This document shows, in pieces, positions 36,693-48,689 of a DNA stretch of 64,000 bases. The translations under genes and the position numbers were made by a program. Each line of letters starts with the position of its first letter. Position 1 is the stretch's first letter. The notes beneath the pieces were generated by a model. It was given only the letters and a program-made list of their open reading frames with translations, had not been told where the DNA came from and did not search any database. This DNA is from Pseudisothecium myosuroides (lineage: Eukaryota > Streptophyta > Bryopsida > Hypnales > Lembophyllaceae), in NCBI GenBank assembly GCA_951799445.1, contig OX637287.1:44607724-44671723 (forward strand), read 5' to 3'.

Positions 36693-39600
36693 ATGCGACC
36701 GTGGATTGTTGTAGAGCGAGAGATTTGGTCACGACTGCGGGGGAGGTGGCCGGGCGCCTTGGGATGCAACTTGGGCTGGTTTTCCACTCCAACGCAGGCG
36801 TCACAGGATGCTCGTGGGGCTCGTGCCGTCGACAAAGGTACCCATCTTACGGCACTCTGCATTTTGTACATATTAGTTCAGGCAGTTGCCCTAACTTACA
36901 CCCTTGAATCTCCTACCTCTGTCTCAAACTCTTAATCACCTATAGAACTAAATTGGAGAATTTCTCAAATGTGATGACGAACCAAAATATGTACCTGTAG
37001 AAGAGTTGGAAAGCTAAAGAGATCCGAGTTCTGACGACAGAAAATTCTATCACGGAGCCACCAGAAAGGTTACATTAAGCTGCAACGCTGCATAGAGAAA
37101 ATGGTTGGATGTCATTAGGGTTTAGCAAGAAGAAATTTATGAATGGAAAACTCCACAGATGACGACGTGACGGATGAAATCGAAACACAGGTTGCATTTA
37201 ATATAAGAGACTCCTGTCAATTTTATGTTTTGGCTAATGGTTGTCACCGTTTTCAATCCGAGATTGATCGTGGTTTCCTTGACTACAATTTACGTTCGCA
37301 CGAGAATATATCCTGTTATGTTTACGGTTGGCTAGCTTTTCTGTTGTGACTGATTTTTACAAATGATGGATAATTGGTGCCGGAACTGTGACGGTGTCGG
37401 TGAAGAAAAGATGACCTCGAATGGTCTGTTGTAGTTTGTTGGAGTGAGCACAAAGAGTCCTGAGCAAGTCATTCTAGAAATAGGAAGTTAATTCGTATTC
37501 TATTAAGTCTATTGTGGTCCGGAAGTTTACTTTTTAACTTAGAGATTAGACAGATTTGTTTCATGATGGGAAACGTTAAGCTTTAAACGAACAAAATGGG
37601 GGCCTCGTGTTGTTCTCACCCTTTTGACTAAGCCATGTTTTTAATTTCGTTTGTTTGTCCATTTTATATCTTTGGACTAATACATGCAATATTCGTCACT
37701 GCTTCTGGTGATGTATTTAATTCTGGCCCCATCTAAATATATTTTTTATGATGTGATCAACCGAATTGGTCATTTTATAATCTTGAAACTTTGGGTCCCT
37801 TAGGGTTTAACAGTTTAGGTTGACTGCAGAGGTGGAGAAAGCAAGCGCAGAGCCAGATTCGGAGCATGGGCAGATGACGTGGTTGACGAACTTGTTGCAG
37901 CCAGCAATGAAGCTCTGCAGACGAGCATTGCCCGCAGGCATGCACGTCCGACTCTTCTCATCATTGATGCCGCCTTATGCCCGTTTGCTCTCTGTGAGTG
38001 TCTTGCTCTGGTTTCTGCTTGTTATTCTTAAGTCAAGTTGCGTGGGCGTTGGCCCCAGGTGCAATTATTATAACGCCAATGCTCACCACTATATAACTCA
38101 CTTGGATGAGGGGAGGTCTGTTCTTGACTTAAGGACATTTGAGAGTGCACAGGTCGAAACGATGAACGGAAGATATCAAAAAAATCCTAGACCCCTGAAA
38201 CGCCTGAGAGGACGTTTTGAGGACGTTTTTTGTCCTGTGGATGCTTTCAGGGAGGCCAAACGTTTTTCCATCCAAATTTTTTGGTGGAAGTCGCTTTAAC
38301 TCATTGTCAATGTATGGTGTTAGATTTTCTCTTGTAGTGATAGTTTTTGATTTTCCTACATAAGAATGTGGCAAATCTATGAATTGCTGTGTAGTATATT
38401 TTCAGAACTTTTGCTCTTTTCTTTTGATCTGAATTTTAGCTATAAAAAATCATCTTTTTTGAAATTGAGACAAACTAATGAAATGAAGCATATCCAATCT
38501 AGTTTTTACTCCAATTTGAAATTTTGAAAAGTTCTCAAAATTGATAATCTTATTGCAATTTGAACTTTGGTCCTATTATTATGGAGTGCTGATATTCTAA
38601 TTTTAGAATGACATTTAAAAAAAATCATCTTGATGTTTCTACACTCTAATATGCACCTATGTAGAAAATTTCAGATTTTTTGAGAATATTTTGTATTTGA
38701 TACGCTTTTTATTCAAACATTTACAGCAATTTCAAATCTTGACAGAAAGAAGTCTGAAATTCTTATGACTTATAGAAGACATGTGCTTATATCTCTAAAA
38801 TATTTAACATAAAAAATTTCATCCATATGTAGTTGTAAAATGGAAGCATACATAGAGAGGAACTTTGAAGTTTGAGAACGTGGTCATAGGTCCGTCCTTT
38901 CAGGGTTAATTGGTGCAAATAGCATTTTACATTTGAGCTACCTTGTTTAGTTCAATTTTGACTTTACACTTGTCCAAATAACAAGAATGAGCATGATTTA
39001 GCATGTAGACATGGAGCTGACATGGTTCCTATGTGGCATTCTAAGAATGAGTTTCCCCTTGACCTCAGTGGAGATTTGCAACATTTTCTTGACCCGGGGG
39101 GAAGTAAGACCACAGTGAATTTGCGAGTATCCCCTTGTCATTGCAAAGGGGATTCATATGTATTCCCTTATCTCACTTCCCTCTGTGCGAATGACTTTCC
39201 TGTGTGCTACGCTTGTAGATATATGGAATATTCGGTTCCCCTTTTTTCCGTATTTCACTGACGATAAGTCCCCTGCTTCTGACATAAATGTATCTTTAAC
39301 ACACCATGTAAAAGAGTGTTTCTTTATATTAGAATGCAGAATTATTTGGTTGAATCATGTGAGTATATTTGCGAAGAAGTTATTGAATGTTTAGTCTGAG
39401 AAGTGAAGCATTTCAAACATGTCTTGTTAAGATGTAGCTTTTATGATCTTCGCACCAGTTCTCTCCAGTTTTGAGCGGCCAATGCGAAATTTTCTTTGCC
39501 AAACTGTTTTGTTTTCAAGCTTAATGTTTGCTTTTTCAAACAAATTAAGAACATGGAATTTGATGCAAATTTATCAGAGAAAGATGCGGAACAGGCAAAC

Positions 39601-42404
39601 ACGGCCTCTCTGGTGGATATCGCGTCCAGTATTTTGAAGAGCACTTCTGGGATGCAGCTTCAGAAGTGGACTATTGCAGACCTCACGCTTGGTCTTTACT
39701 TCCTTTCTGTGCGCCATGCTTCTCAAATGGCGGGGGATACCTTTTGCGGTGACTTAGTTTCGTCGGATGCATTTGTGAGTTTTTATTTTGTCTGCAACAA
39801 GTTGATCCTCTGTACATTTTGAGGCACACATGTTTCTGGTTTGTTAAAGAAATTGTGCGGAAGCGGCCTCCACAGTGTCTGCAGAGGAAAAGATAGGTTA
39901 CTTGCTGAGCGTTTTGGCAAGGTGGGATGCTGATTTAGTAGCACTTTTTCCTATACCGTTGGATATTGAATGTTTCGCATAAGAAGTGGAAACTATTGTC
40001 AGTATTAAGATTGTTCATTTTATGATTTAGTTCACCAGCGTTCGTTTTTATTGCTGATGTCAGGTTGGAGATTTGATCTACTATGTTGAGCTGGCACGAG
40101 GTTCCTACCAAAAGGATGCGGCTGGACTGGCCCGCGTGAGCATGATCCAGGAGTCCAAGGTGGTGAAGTTTGAGGACACGTCCAATGTCATGCGTCCTGG
40201 ATACTATATTGCTATAGATGCTCGCCATAAACTGGTGATATTGTGCATCCGTGGAACCCACACAGTGCACGATATTGTCACGGACCTTGCTTCTAGCAGT
40301 GAATGCGCCGCTACGGTGGATGGCGAATGTGTGCATTATGGCAGTGTAGAGGCTGCTCGTTGGTTCATGGAACACGAAATGAGCACTTTGAAAAATTGCC
40401 TGGAGGAGCATAAGGTACAATTCTATACGTCAGTTATAATATCCTTTCCTAGGAGGATTTGAGGGCAACATTTTATGAATGTTCCAACAGCCACGGTTGG
40501 TATTTTGTGGCGTCTCGGGGCTTCGGTCTTTTGGATTGAGTTGAAATGGACACTCGGTTGGCATTGTCACCAGAAAAGTCGATATACATGGGAGTGCGAC
40601 TGAAATATATTCTTTAGTGCAGGATCCTACCCCCTAGAGGTGTTCTAGAATACCTAATTCCATTACAATTGGTAGGATTTAACGCGGCTTACAATTGGCA
40701 CGGTTTAACTCGGCTAAATTTTCTAGGATACCTCTGGGGAGGTCTGTTTTACTGTAGTGATTATGGCTCGTTCTTTGCACTTCTGGCAACTACATGTAGC
40801 ATTTTCGGATCAGATTGGTTGTGTTCAGGAAAGAAAGCTATTGTGCCTAGGAGGATATGCATTAATTTCAGGTGCAGACGTAGGGTCATGTTTAATCGTA
40901 GTCCGTAAATCACATTGTCGCAGAAGGTTAATGACATTTAACCGTTAATGTTGTTTGTTAACTCCCTTCAGGGCTATGAACTTCGACTCGTGGGGCACTC
41001 TCTGGGAGGCTCGACAGCAGCATTACTAGCGCTGATGTTAAAGAGAAGTGGAAGAGAGGATCTTGGAATTTCGCCTTCTTCCATTAGAGCTGTCACTATT
41101 GCATCTCCTCCTTGTGTTTCTAAGAAACTAGCATCAGAATGTGCAGATTATATCACCACATTGGTTTTGCAGGTAACAGTTCGATTCTTTAATATTTTGA
41201 CATTTCTGGAAAAATTTAATTTTGAATGAAAAGTTCTTGCTTGTCAGACCGGTATGTAAACATCATTTATAGGAGATTTTCCGGTGGATTGTAAATTTCA
41301 AGCAACTGTGCTTAATTGTGTCAGTATTTCTATGATTTCAGGATGATGTCATTCCTAGAATGAACACAGCAGCATTGACTCGACTTCGCAAGGAAATATT
41401 GGTCACAAATTGGTACGTCTGCTAGGTCAATCTCAGGAAACTCTGAATCTGATATGCTTCAAGTTTTTACGAATTATGTGCCATCCCCGCCCTGTTTGGA
41501 ATTCCCCAAGAAGGTATTTGTTTTTTTGGATCATAGGGTGTATGATTCTAACTCAACACTAACCCTCATCAGTGGTCTACCGGTATTTATGGTGAGTTCT
41601 ATCCTTTAATCTTGTGAAGGTAAATCTCTTACGTTTATTGTCAGGTTTAGCCAGCGGAAGATTTCCTCAGTTTCATGACACAGATTTCTCCCACAGGACT
41701 TTGTTGAAGGACGAAGATTCTAAGAGCCTTGCAGAGCTGGTTGAGACGACGATCAAGAAATTCTCTTCTGTACAGGATGTGGCACGCCGATATGCATCGT
41801 TTGTTAGTCAAAGCTCTTCAGGTGATCCAGGTCAATCAGCTCTCTCCATCAATTTAATTTTATTCAAATTCTTGTCACTCCTTTTCTTCCAAAACGTTCA
41901 AGAAAGGATTCGGCAAGAGTTAGTAGTTTTGCTATCTACCAGTGCTGCGACAAGCGTTTTTCAATCAATGCATTGACCAAATTTGATGCTAACAACTGCT
42001 ATTTACTCCCAGAAGAAGGAGAAAAGCTGGAGAGCAACGTCGAGGAAGTGGCTAAGAAATTGCTGGAGAAGAAAGAGAAATCGGCTGAACCAGCCCTTTC
42101 CAAAGAAGGGCCAAAACCTCGAGAGCTGGAGAGCAAACCTGGAGAGGAGCATCCAGAACTCTGGGTGCCAGGATTACTGCTGCTCATTTGTGGCGGACAG
42201 GCGCCCACGAATGAGGATGGCACCAAGTCCGCAGGCAGGGAGGGTCATGTCTTGCTGAAGGGACAAGACGGGACCCAGTTTGGTCGAATTGTGTTGTCCA
42301 GCACCATGCTGTCTGATCACAAATGCATTAGTATATATTATGCGCTTCGGGATGTCCTCAAGGGGCTGCCGAAAACGGGAGGTTCTGACAAACTGTCAAT
42401 TTGA
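36693..42404 (+). CDS. Class-3 lipase, sn-1 diacylglycerol-lipase type, 9 exons
   Basis: Exons: 36693-36837, 37830-37993, 39550-39774, 39850-39921, 40064-40414, 40972-41172, 41342-41412, 41655-41830, 42013-42404. The total is 1797 nt, or 598 aa, in phase throughout. The family cleaves an acyl chain from glycerolipids. The nucleophile elbow GHSLGG puts the catalytic Ser at about residue 329; the likely acid is an Asp in LQDDVIPRMN (about 387-388) and the likely His is in SDHKCISIYY (about 571). Supporting blocks are YYVELARGSYQ, VMRPGYYIAID, CIRGTHTVHDIVTD, LRKEILVTNW and KKFSSVQDVAR. A Lys/Glu-rich linker lies near residues 470-510. The ATG at 36693 has an in-frame TGA two codons upstream. 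The small exon 39850-39921 and the acceptor at 41655 rest on phase alone. No convincing membrane-spanning segment was seen. Introns 2 and 5 hold transposon-like repeats. Confidence 0.88.
38190..38904. mobile_element. Possible diverged TTAA-family element in lipase intron 2
   Basis: The right end reads 'ggtccgtcctttcaggg' followed by TTAA (38905-38908). Inverted, this is CCCTGAAAGGACG, close to the family terminus. The left end 'acccctgaaacgcc' near 38190 is a weak match and is not preceded by TTAA. The boundaries and the assignment are tentative. Confidence 0.4.
40628..40745. mobile_element. Small imperfect inverted repeat (MITE-like) in lipase intron 5
   Basis: The left 'cccctagaggtgttctagaa' pairs imperfectly with the right 'ttctaggatacctctgggg', about 120 bp apart. 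A short internal direct repeat ('tacaattgg') is also present. No target duplication could be assigned. Confidence 0.45.
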
Positions 42405-43374
42405 GGATCTTAATTGAAGATTTTGGTTCTTGCAGAGCCACTTAACTCCCTTGTAAATCAGGAATCCCGTTTCTTTTTCACGCCAACCTTAAACTCCTTT
42501 CAGGTGGGTTTGATGTATCAGAAATTTCATGAAGAAAGGCATACTGTGGCCAGTAGCTGAGCTCCACCCATGCTCTCTACATTACAATGACAGACTTTGG
42601 AGTCCTTTTTCACGAAGGAGATTGAAGAGTTTTCACAACTTCTGCTGAAGTTCACCACCAGATATGAGGGTGTTGTTTTCGTTCTGAGAGCCACGGGAAT
42701 GGCATTTCGACTCACAAATCTTGGACAGGTTCGGGTTTAGATTAGGAAGGCAATTTGGAAAGGGATGGTAATGGGTGTGCGCTCCTTCAGAATTTTGATT
42801 GTAAAGAATCCAAACTGATAGCTATTTTTGGACAAAACAAGTAAAAGATGCCGCTTGCTTTTTACAAGCTCTCTGTTGTCAAATGTTGTTTGTGCCAAAG
42901 TCACTTGGCCTTCAACAGCAAGGGTTGTGGTACGTTATTTTCTCCTACCATATTTGATAGTCAAGCTATATTTTGGGTCAATTTCTATACGGGAGGTAGG
43001 CATTGGGTGCATCTCTCAGGATAATTTCACACATTGTTGGAAGTTGAAGCCTCGCAAGCAATATTGGATGAAAGGAAATTATGCATGGCTTCTCATGAAT
43101 GAAAAGAAATCTTATGGCATCCCTCCACACAGGCAGTTACTGTGTATATATTGTGCCTATTGTGTATATATTCTGTATAGGCAATTAATGCCTATTTTGA
43201 GGTTATTTTGAGGTGATACTGTAAAACCATATACAAATGCAATAGTAGGGTAGTTAGAGAATAAAATTTGCACACGTGGCACACTATAATTGGATAGAAA
43301 TTATTTTCATTTCCTTATATTGTATGAAACGTATTATATGAAACACGAGAAGTGTTTCGATGATCAAAATCACA

Positions 43375-44778
43375 CTAAACTAAAAGACTATTGTGTACAT
43401 CACGGTCACTGTAAACCAACAAAATATAAATAGGAGCAAATGCATTTTTTGCAGTGCTCTCATTATCACTCTCCACCAACCAGGTAGGACATGCAATTTC
43501 ATCTTCAATATCATCCAGCACAATGACATTGTCCACTAATTCCACTTGCTATCGTGCCTCACCCAAAACAATTCCTACGAGAACCCAAATTCACAACAGT
43601 AATCAATATTCTTTTCTTTGTAGAATAATATATTCAAGCATTGAATAAATATAGTTATATTAATAAAATCAGTACTCCCTCCTTGTCCCAAAATGATCTT
43701 CTGGTTCCCCTTAATTTTATTGCAAATAAGTTTAATACTACACTTTGAAAAGGTCTACAAAACTCAAAATTTTAGGACAATAAGAGTGCGTTGAACTCTA
43801 CTTATAGCTCAAAATGGGTTGAAATAAGTAATGTTAATTTCAGCAAAAAAATCCCAAACATATAGTCCAACCTGAAGATTGTTTTGAGATAGAGAAAGTA
43901 TTTATTTTACTAAATTTCTATACCTTTTCAATAGCTTCTCAAACTTCCATTACAACAAATTCAAAGTTGTGATTGCACACATATTGATCATTAGTAATAT
44001 ACCAAAGAAGAAAATAATCTTCATGAGAATTCTGCAAATAAATTCAAAATCCATTCAAAATAGGATAGTCATTCTTTTATATTGATTAACAACTAATATC
44101 AAATCAAATATATTTTAGTTAAGTTCAATAGTTGAATGTCTTTGAATAATATAAAACAATATATTAGTAATAAGTGCATGTCACAATATATAATATTTTT
44201 TTAAATTGAAAAATATATAACTAATTAAATGATTAGAAATTACCATCAATGAATCTTTCACAAGATAAAAATCAGATGTAACTTTCAATTATTTTATATC
44301 TTCTTTGTTGGCATTAGCATCAACTTTGAAATGTATATTGTTTTTGGTGTCTATTTTTTTAATATTCATCTTTTTACAAGTATTGCCGGAGATGTACAAT
44401 GACACCACTTCAAAAACATGTTTTTCAGACACTGTAATGAACTAAATAAAAAATTAAGTACTTTGATTTAACAATTCTTGTAAATTGTAGTCCATTCAAA
44501 CACCAAATATCAAGATGGTAACAATATGATTTAAATTAATCATCACCGTTGTATAAAAAAAAATTCATTCATATTTCATTAAAAAAAAAATTCTTGTCAT
44601 TTCTACTTTTAAAATGCATTTCAAAACGTTAAGTTTAAATAACATTTTAAATAACCTATATTTAAATTTGATGTTCAATTTTTTTTAAACCTTGTGGTGG
44701 AGGTGTAGGAAGTTTTTCTTCAACTTTCTTCCTCCCTGTTAGAATTGCCAACTTCTCTGCTATTAACAATTCCGCCAT
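43375..44778 (-). pseudogene. Pseudogene with in-frame stops, unknown family
   Basis: The minus strand starts at an ATG (44778) and reads MAELLIAEKLAILTGRKK… through exons 44778-44691, 44431-44244 and 44031-43924, whose splice signals and phases agree. A fourth coding block, about 43590-43375, reads IVLGEAR…QVELVDNVIVLDDIEDE and ends at a TAG, but its join needs one extra base. The frame is broken by TAA in exon 2, TGA in exon 3 and TAG in block 4. Each stop differs from a Gln or Arg codon (CAA, CGA, CAG) by a single C-to-T change. A Stowaway-type MITE (43675-43898) sits in the last intron. I do not recognise the protein. Stop readthrough or extra splicing is possible but less likely. Confidence 0.6.
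43675..43898. mobile_element. Stowaway-type MITE (Tc1/mariner), 224 bp
   Basis: TA dinucleotides flank both ends (43673-43674 and 43899-43900). The left terminus CTCCCTCCTTGTCCCAAAAT resembles the plant Stowaway consensus and pairs with the right end, which inverted reads CTTTCTCTATCTCAAAAC. Size, TA duplication and terminus all fit. Confidence 0.88.
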
Positions 44779-45059
44779 GGTTGCAATCTAGCCTTAAATA
44801 AGCTAGTGAATTTAACTATGGTCTTTTAAACCTTTACAATTGATGTTGTAGTTATTTAGGTATAATGTAAAATATTTTGAAATCTACAATTATAATCAAA
44901 ATTAATGAATTACTCTTAAGAAAATGAAATTGCATCAAACTAAAATGGAATTTTGAGCGGTGTGATCATTTTGCTGATAAACTTCATTGCCACCAAGTAG
45001 GTCGCAAGGTAGATGCACATAAATACTAACAGCTTCTTCAAGTCAAATTAAATCACACG

Positions 45060-45390
45060 ACTTTTGTTTTCTTTTTGAATTGCACGGCTATTGATTTTAC
45101 AAGGAAGGGTATTGTTTTCATTTTGAATCACATGGATTTTTTTTTGAGAAGGGGTGTATTGTTTTCTTTTCAAATCGCACGGTTGTTGATTTTTCATTTT
45201 TCATTTGGATTTTTTTTCCTCAAGTCAAATCTTATGGTTATTGTTTTTTTTTCGAATCGCAAGGCTATTGATTTTTTGAAAGGGTTATTGTTTTCTTTTC
45301 AAATTGCACGACTGTTATTTTTTTAATTCACATTGCACGGCAGTTGAGGATAGTCTTAGGTTTTTTTTAATCTCATCCAACGGCTACTGA
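45060..45390. repeat. Degenerate minisatellite (…ttttcaaatcgcacggttattgatttt…)
   Basis: About seven to eight irregular copies of a 35-60 bp unit share the core 'attgttttcttttcaaat-gcacgg-t-ttgatttt'. Copies begin near 45064, 45112, 45158, 45214, 45251, 45287, 45326 and 45370. No open frame is conserved. Confidence 0.75.
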
Positions 45391-46020
45391 TTTTTTTCTT
45401 TGGGGGGGGGAGAGAATAAGTTGCCTGACAATTCTCAGGAGATTGTATGTTAAAGCGATTACTGCCTCTTTTGAGGTGATAGTTTCACACATTCTATTGG
45501 GGCCTCATAATCAAGATTGGATGAAAAGAACTTATGCATAGCTTTGCATGAATGAAAAGAAATCTTATGTAGCTTTCATTGGTTTGCTACTTACATCTAA
45601 TGATGGAGGTTCTTGCATAGAAGTAGAATGGCAATTCCTCAAAAAGCACTGCCTTGTGTAGAGAAAAAATAGTAAGATAATTAGTTTTGTCTTTTTTCTT
45701 CCACTTTCGTTCCCTACTCCCTTGCTCTTGTTGTTGTCCATATATGAAGTATCCTTGAGTTCAACCAACTTCAAGAACCTAGGTGGTATGTAATGGTGAT
45801 AGGTTCATATGTGAACATATGTGATCTAGAAATTATAGGATAAGATTAACACATCTATTTCTAATACTAAATTTTATTAGAAAAAAATATCTATAGATGC
45901 TAAAGATTAAAATACATTCAAACCAACCTACTATTCAATTTGTTGAATTCACGTTTTCTAATGATAGAGTCTCTTCCAAAACCATCAAACTAAAACACCA
46001 AAAGTACAAAACTCTTATTA

Positions 46021-46254
46021 CTCCCTCCCTCCTACTAAAAACCTCTGAATTAGAAATAGTGTATGTACCATTTAAATGATTCCAATTGTTGATTTTGATC
46101 ATTATCCATTGAATAAGCAATATGGAATTTTTTGAGTGAGAGGGAATTGATTTGAATTTCACATCATTTGCTCAACAATCAAATCAATAAATGGAGAAAT
46201 TTAGTGGTACACGCATTATATATGATTTGGAGGTTATTAATAGGACTGAAAGAA
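46021..46254. mobile_element. Stowaway-like MITE, 234 bp
   Basis: TA flanks both ends (46019-46020 and 46255-46256). The left terminus CTCCCTCCCTCCTACTAAAA pairs with the right end, which inverted reads TTCTTTCAGTCCTATTAATA, and both continue with AACCTC. Confidence 0.78.
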
Positions 46255-46271
46255 TAACAACATTTACCAAT

Positions 46272-46504
46272 CTACAGTGAATAGGGATATTGAGGGGACC
46301 AAAAAATTAAAGGAATTTATTGTAAAAAACTTACCTTGCAATGAATGCATGAATTTGTACAAAACATAACTAGTGAACATGTGTGCATGAATGCTATACT
46401 TGAAATACAATTGATAACCAATGAATATGCAAAGATGAATATTTATATAGTGTGAAATGTTGATTAATTAGTATGGGTCCCCTCAATACCCCTATTCAAC
46501 GTAG
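46272..46504. mobile_element. MITE with 29-bp inverted termini, 233 bp
   Basis: The left 'ctacagtgaatagggatatt' (continuing gaggggacc) pairs with the right end, inverted 'ctacgttgaataggggtatt' (continuing gaggggacc). It starts 18 bp after the preceding MITE. The target duplication is unclear, so the superfamily is not assigned. Confidence 0.8.
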
Positions 46505-48448
46505 ATGGAATACAAAACCTCTCATGATCATCACCATAGGCACTTGATGCACAAACCACACATCTTCCCATGCATTTCATCGAATTCAAACCTAAACATT
46601 CCTAAATCATCTATGTCCAAAATTCATTTTAAAAATAAACAACATTGTTATCAAATTTTCCATCTACATTTTATTATACAAAACGTACATTTAAAAGCCA
46701 ATCAAATATTATTGTTGCTACCTGACTTATATTGCTTTCCTACTCAACTACATACTCACAACACATCTTCTAATATAAATATCCGCTTTCACCACTACAT
46801 TTTTACCACCACCACCCGTTTAAAGTAAAAAATTAGATTTTTAGAAAATTAGAAGAGAGTCTACCTTCTACCAAAGGTATGTAGCACAAGAGTCATTTTT
46901 GTAAGTTAATGGCATGGAACCTTGACCAAACAACCTCTCATTCATGCCAACTCTTTGAAGCTTGGAGATTTCTACTCTCTAATTAACTATGCTCTAACAA
47001 AGGACACCTCTTATAAGTTCAAATGGTCACATGAAGTCAAAGCTTTGCCATATGAGATAGAAGCTAAGCAAGGATACAAAACAAAAGCACCCACAACCAC
47101 TAAACAAAGAAATGTAAGTATCTTAGTAAACAGGACAAATAAAGCTTGCATAGTGCTAAATTTTAGAGACCAACCCAAATACTAAGAATTTTGACAAAAC
47201 ACGTGTTTGTTGGTCAAGGCTCTAGGGGAAATTCTATATAAAAGTATTTCCTACACGAGGAGCTAGTGCAAGATCACTACCAAGGATTAACAACCCAAAA
47301 ACTTAATAAAAAATCCTAGATATTTCATAGTACCTTGTAATCCATACATATGTGCATTAAATTTTTTTAATTATATTAAAGTCTATTTAGCTAATTATTA
47401 TTTCATAATAAATATGTTATTTTTTCTACTTCTACATTTTGCCAATTTTCCTACATCCTATGATAGTTAGAATTGAAATTTGAGGCATTTAAACATGTCC
47501 CAATTGTAATTCAAAAAATTATATGCAGTTTTAGGGTTGATCAATACAACATGTATACTCTAACTAGTACTGTAAACAATTCACGTATAAAACACATTAA
47601 TTTACTGTAAACATGCTAAATTATTGTAAAATTCACCAGAAGAAAAACTTGTTGCATTTTACTTTGAATTTAAAGCGTTTTGTTACAAAAAAAAAAAGAA
47701 AACACCACCTAGATTGTATTGAATGCAATAAGGGTTTTTTTTTCTAGTGAAACCATTATTTTACTAATTTTTTTCCCAATTTTGGTGTGTTTCCTACTAT
47801 GTTAGTAGCCTAATCTTTGATTAATTCTATTAACTAGGATTATGTTTTATATATTTGTTGATTTTTGGCTTTGTGCAAAAAGGAACGGTCTTTCACAGTA
47901 GTTTGACCTCGAATGCGAACTTTTGGATTTTTTTAAGTAGATGACATATATAGTATCAAAAACATGATTTCCACAATTACTAATCAGTCTTTCTAAGGTT
48001 AAAAGGTTAAATATGTTGATAATTGGGGCTTTTGTGATAGAGAACACAAAAAGAAAAATGTGACCCAGATTTTGTTTAAGTAGATGATTTACACTGTACC
48101 AAACAAGATGAATTCTATGGTGATCAAGCTATCTTTACAAGTTCAAGTTCAGGTATTATACAAAAAGATGATTTTATAAACAATTGTACCTTAAATGCGC
48201 AACAATTGGTGGAAAAAATTAGATGACAAATTAAAATATATTTAAAATGGCATAAAACAATGTATTTTAAATATAAAATAATATTTTCTTCAAAAGAAAT
48301 TTATCATATAAAGTATGAGTTTGTTAGTGTTATGACCAGACAGGGCCTCTTATTTAAATTTGTCAACGGTCGACACTAATTACAGTAGTCGAGAATGGAG
48401 TACGTCCCACCGACGTCCGTGCTGATGTGGCGAGATGCCACGTCGGAT

Positions 48449-48474
48449 ATGGCGGGAACCAACACTCCCGCCAT
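48449..48474. promoter_or_regulatory. Paired E2F-like sites upstream of MCMBP
   Basis: A perfect 9-bp inverted repeat, ATGGCGGGA (48449-48457) and TCCCGCCAT (48466-48474), lies about 215-240 bp upstream of the MCMBP start. GGCGGGAA/TTCCCGCC is close to the E2F consensus TTTCCCGCC. The Arabidopsis homologue ETG1 is named as an E2F target gene, so S-phase control by E2F is a reasonable inference. Confidence 0.7.
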
Positions 48475-48524
48475 TTCCAGCTGCACCCGCACCCCCCCTT
48501 CTCCTTCCTTGTCTGTCGAGCCTG

Positions 48525-48560
48525 GCACCCATCTCCTTGCAAGCACCCATCTCCTTGCAA
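48525..48560. repeat. 18-bp tandem duplication in the MCMBP leader
   Basis: 'gcacccatctccttgcaa' occurs twice back to back (48525-48542 and 48543-48560) in the probable promoter or 5' UTR of MCMBP. Confidence 0.9.
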
Positions 48561-48689
48561 AGCACTCGCACAATCTGTCATTGCGTGGTTTTGCGATTCA
48601 GGGTTGGAATCAAGGACGTTGCAAAATTTTCTCAAGCAAAACCTTCTCCCTTGATCGCTCGCTCTCCTTGGTGGTCGCAGTATAGTATA

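Larger units (their letters stand above)
42405..48689. other. Spacer between the lipase and MCMBP genes
   Basis: About 6.3 kb. The first several hundred bases are probably lipase 3' UTR. Then follow a decayed minus-strand gene (43375-44778) containing a Stowaway element (43675-43898), a minisatellite (45060-45390), a Stowaway-like MITE (46021-46254) immediately next to another MITE (46272-46504), a weak plus-strand coding candidate near 46922-47121 with an AAT|gtaagt donor, AT-rich sequence, and the MCMBP promoter from about 48350. Confidence 0.5.

Noticed and set aside
41414..41510. Possible extra lipase exon (…SDMLQVFTNYVPSPP…)
   Set aside because: Including it would need an intron of 13-28 bp or a frameshift. 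Skipping it to 41655 keeps the frame. It could still be an alternative exon.
46505..46828. 107-codon plus-strand frame after the MITE pair
   Set aside because: It is His/Ile/Asn-rich with no splice context, as expected by chance in T-poor AT-rich DNA.
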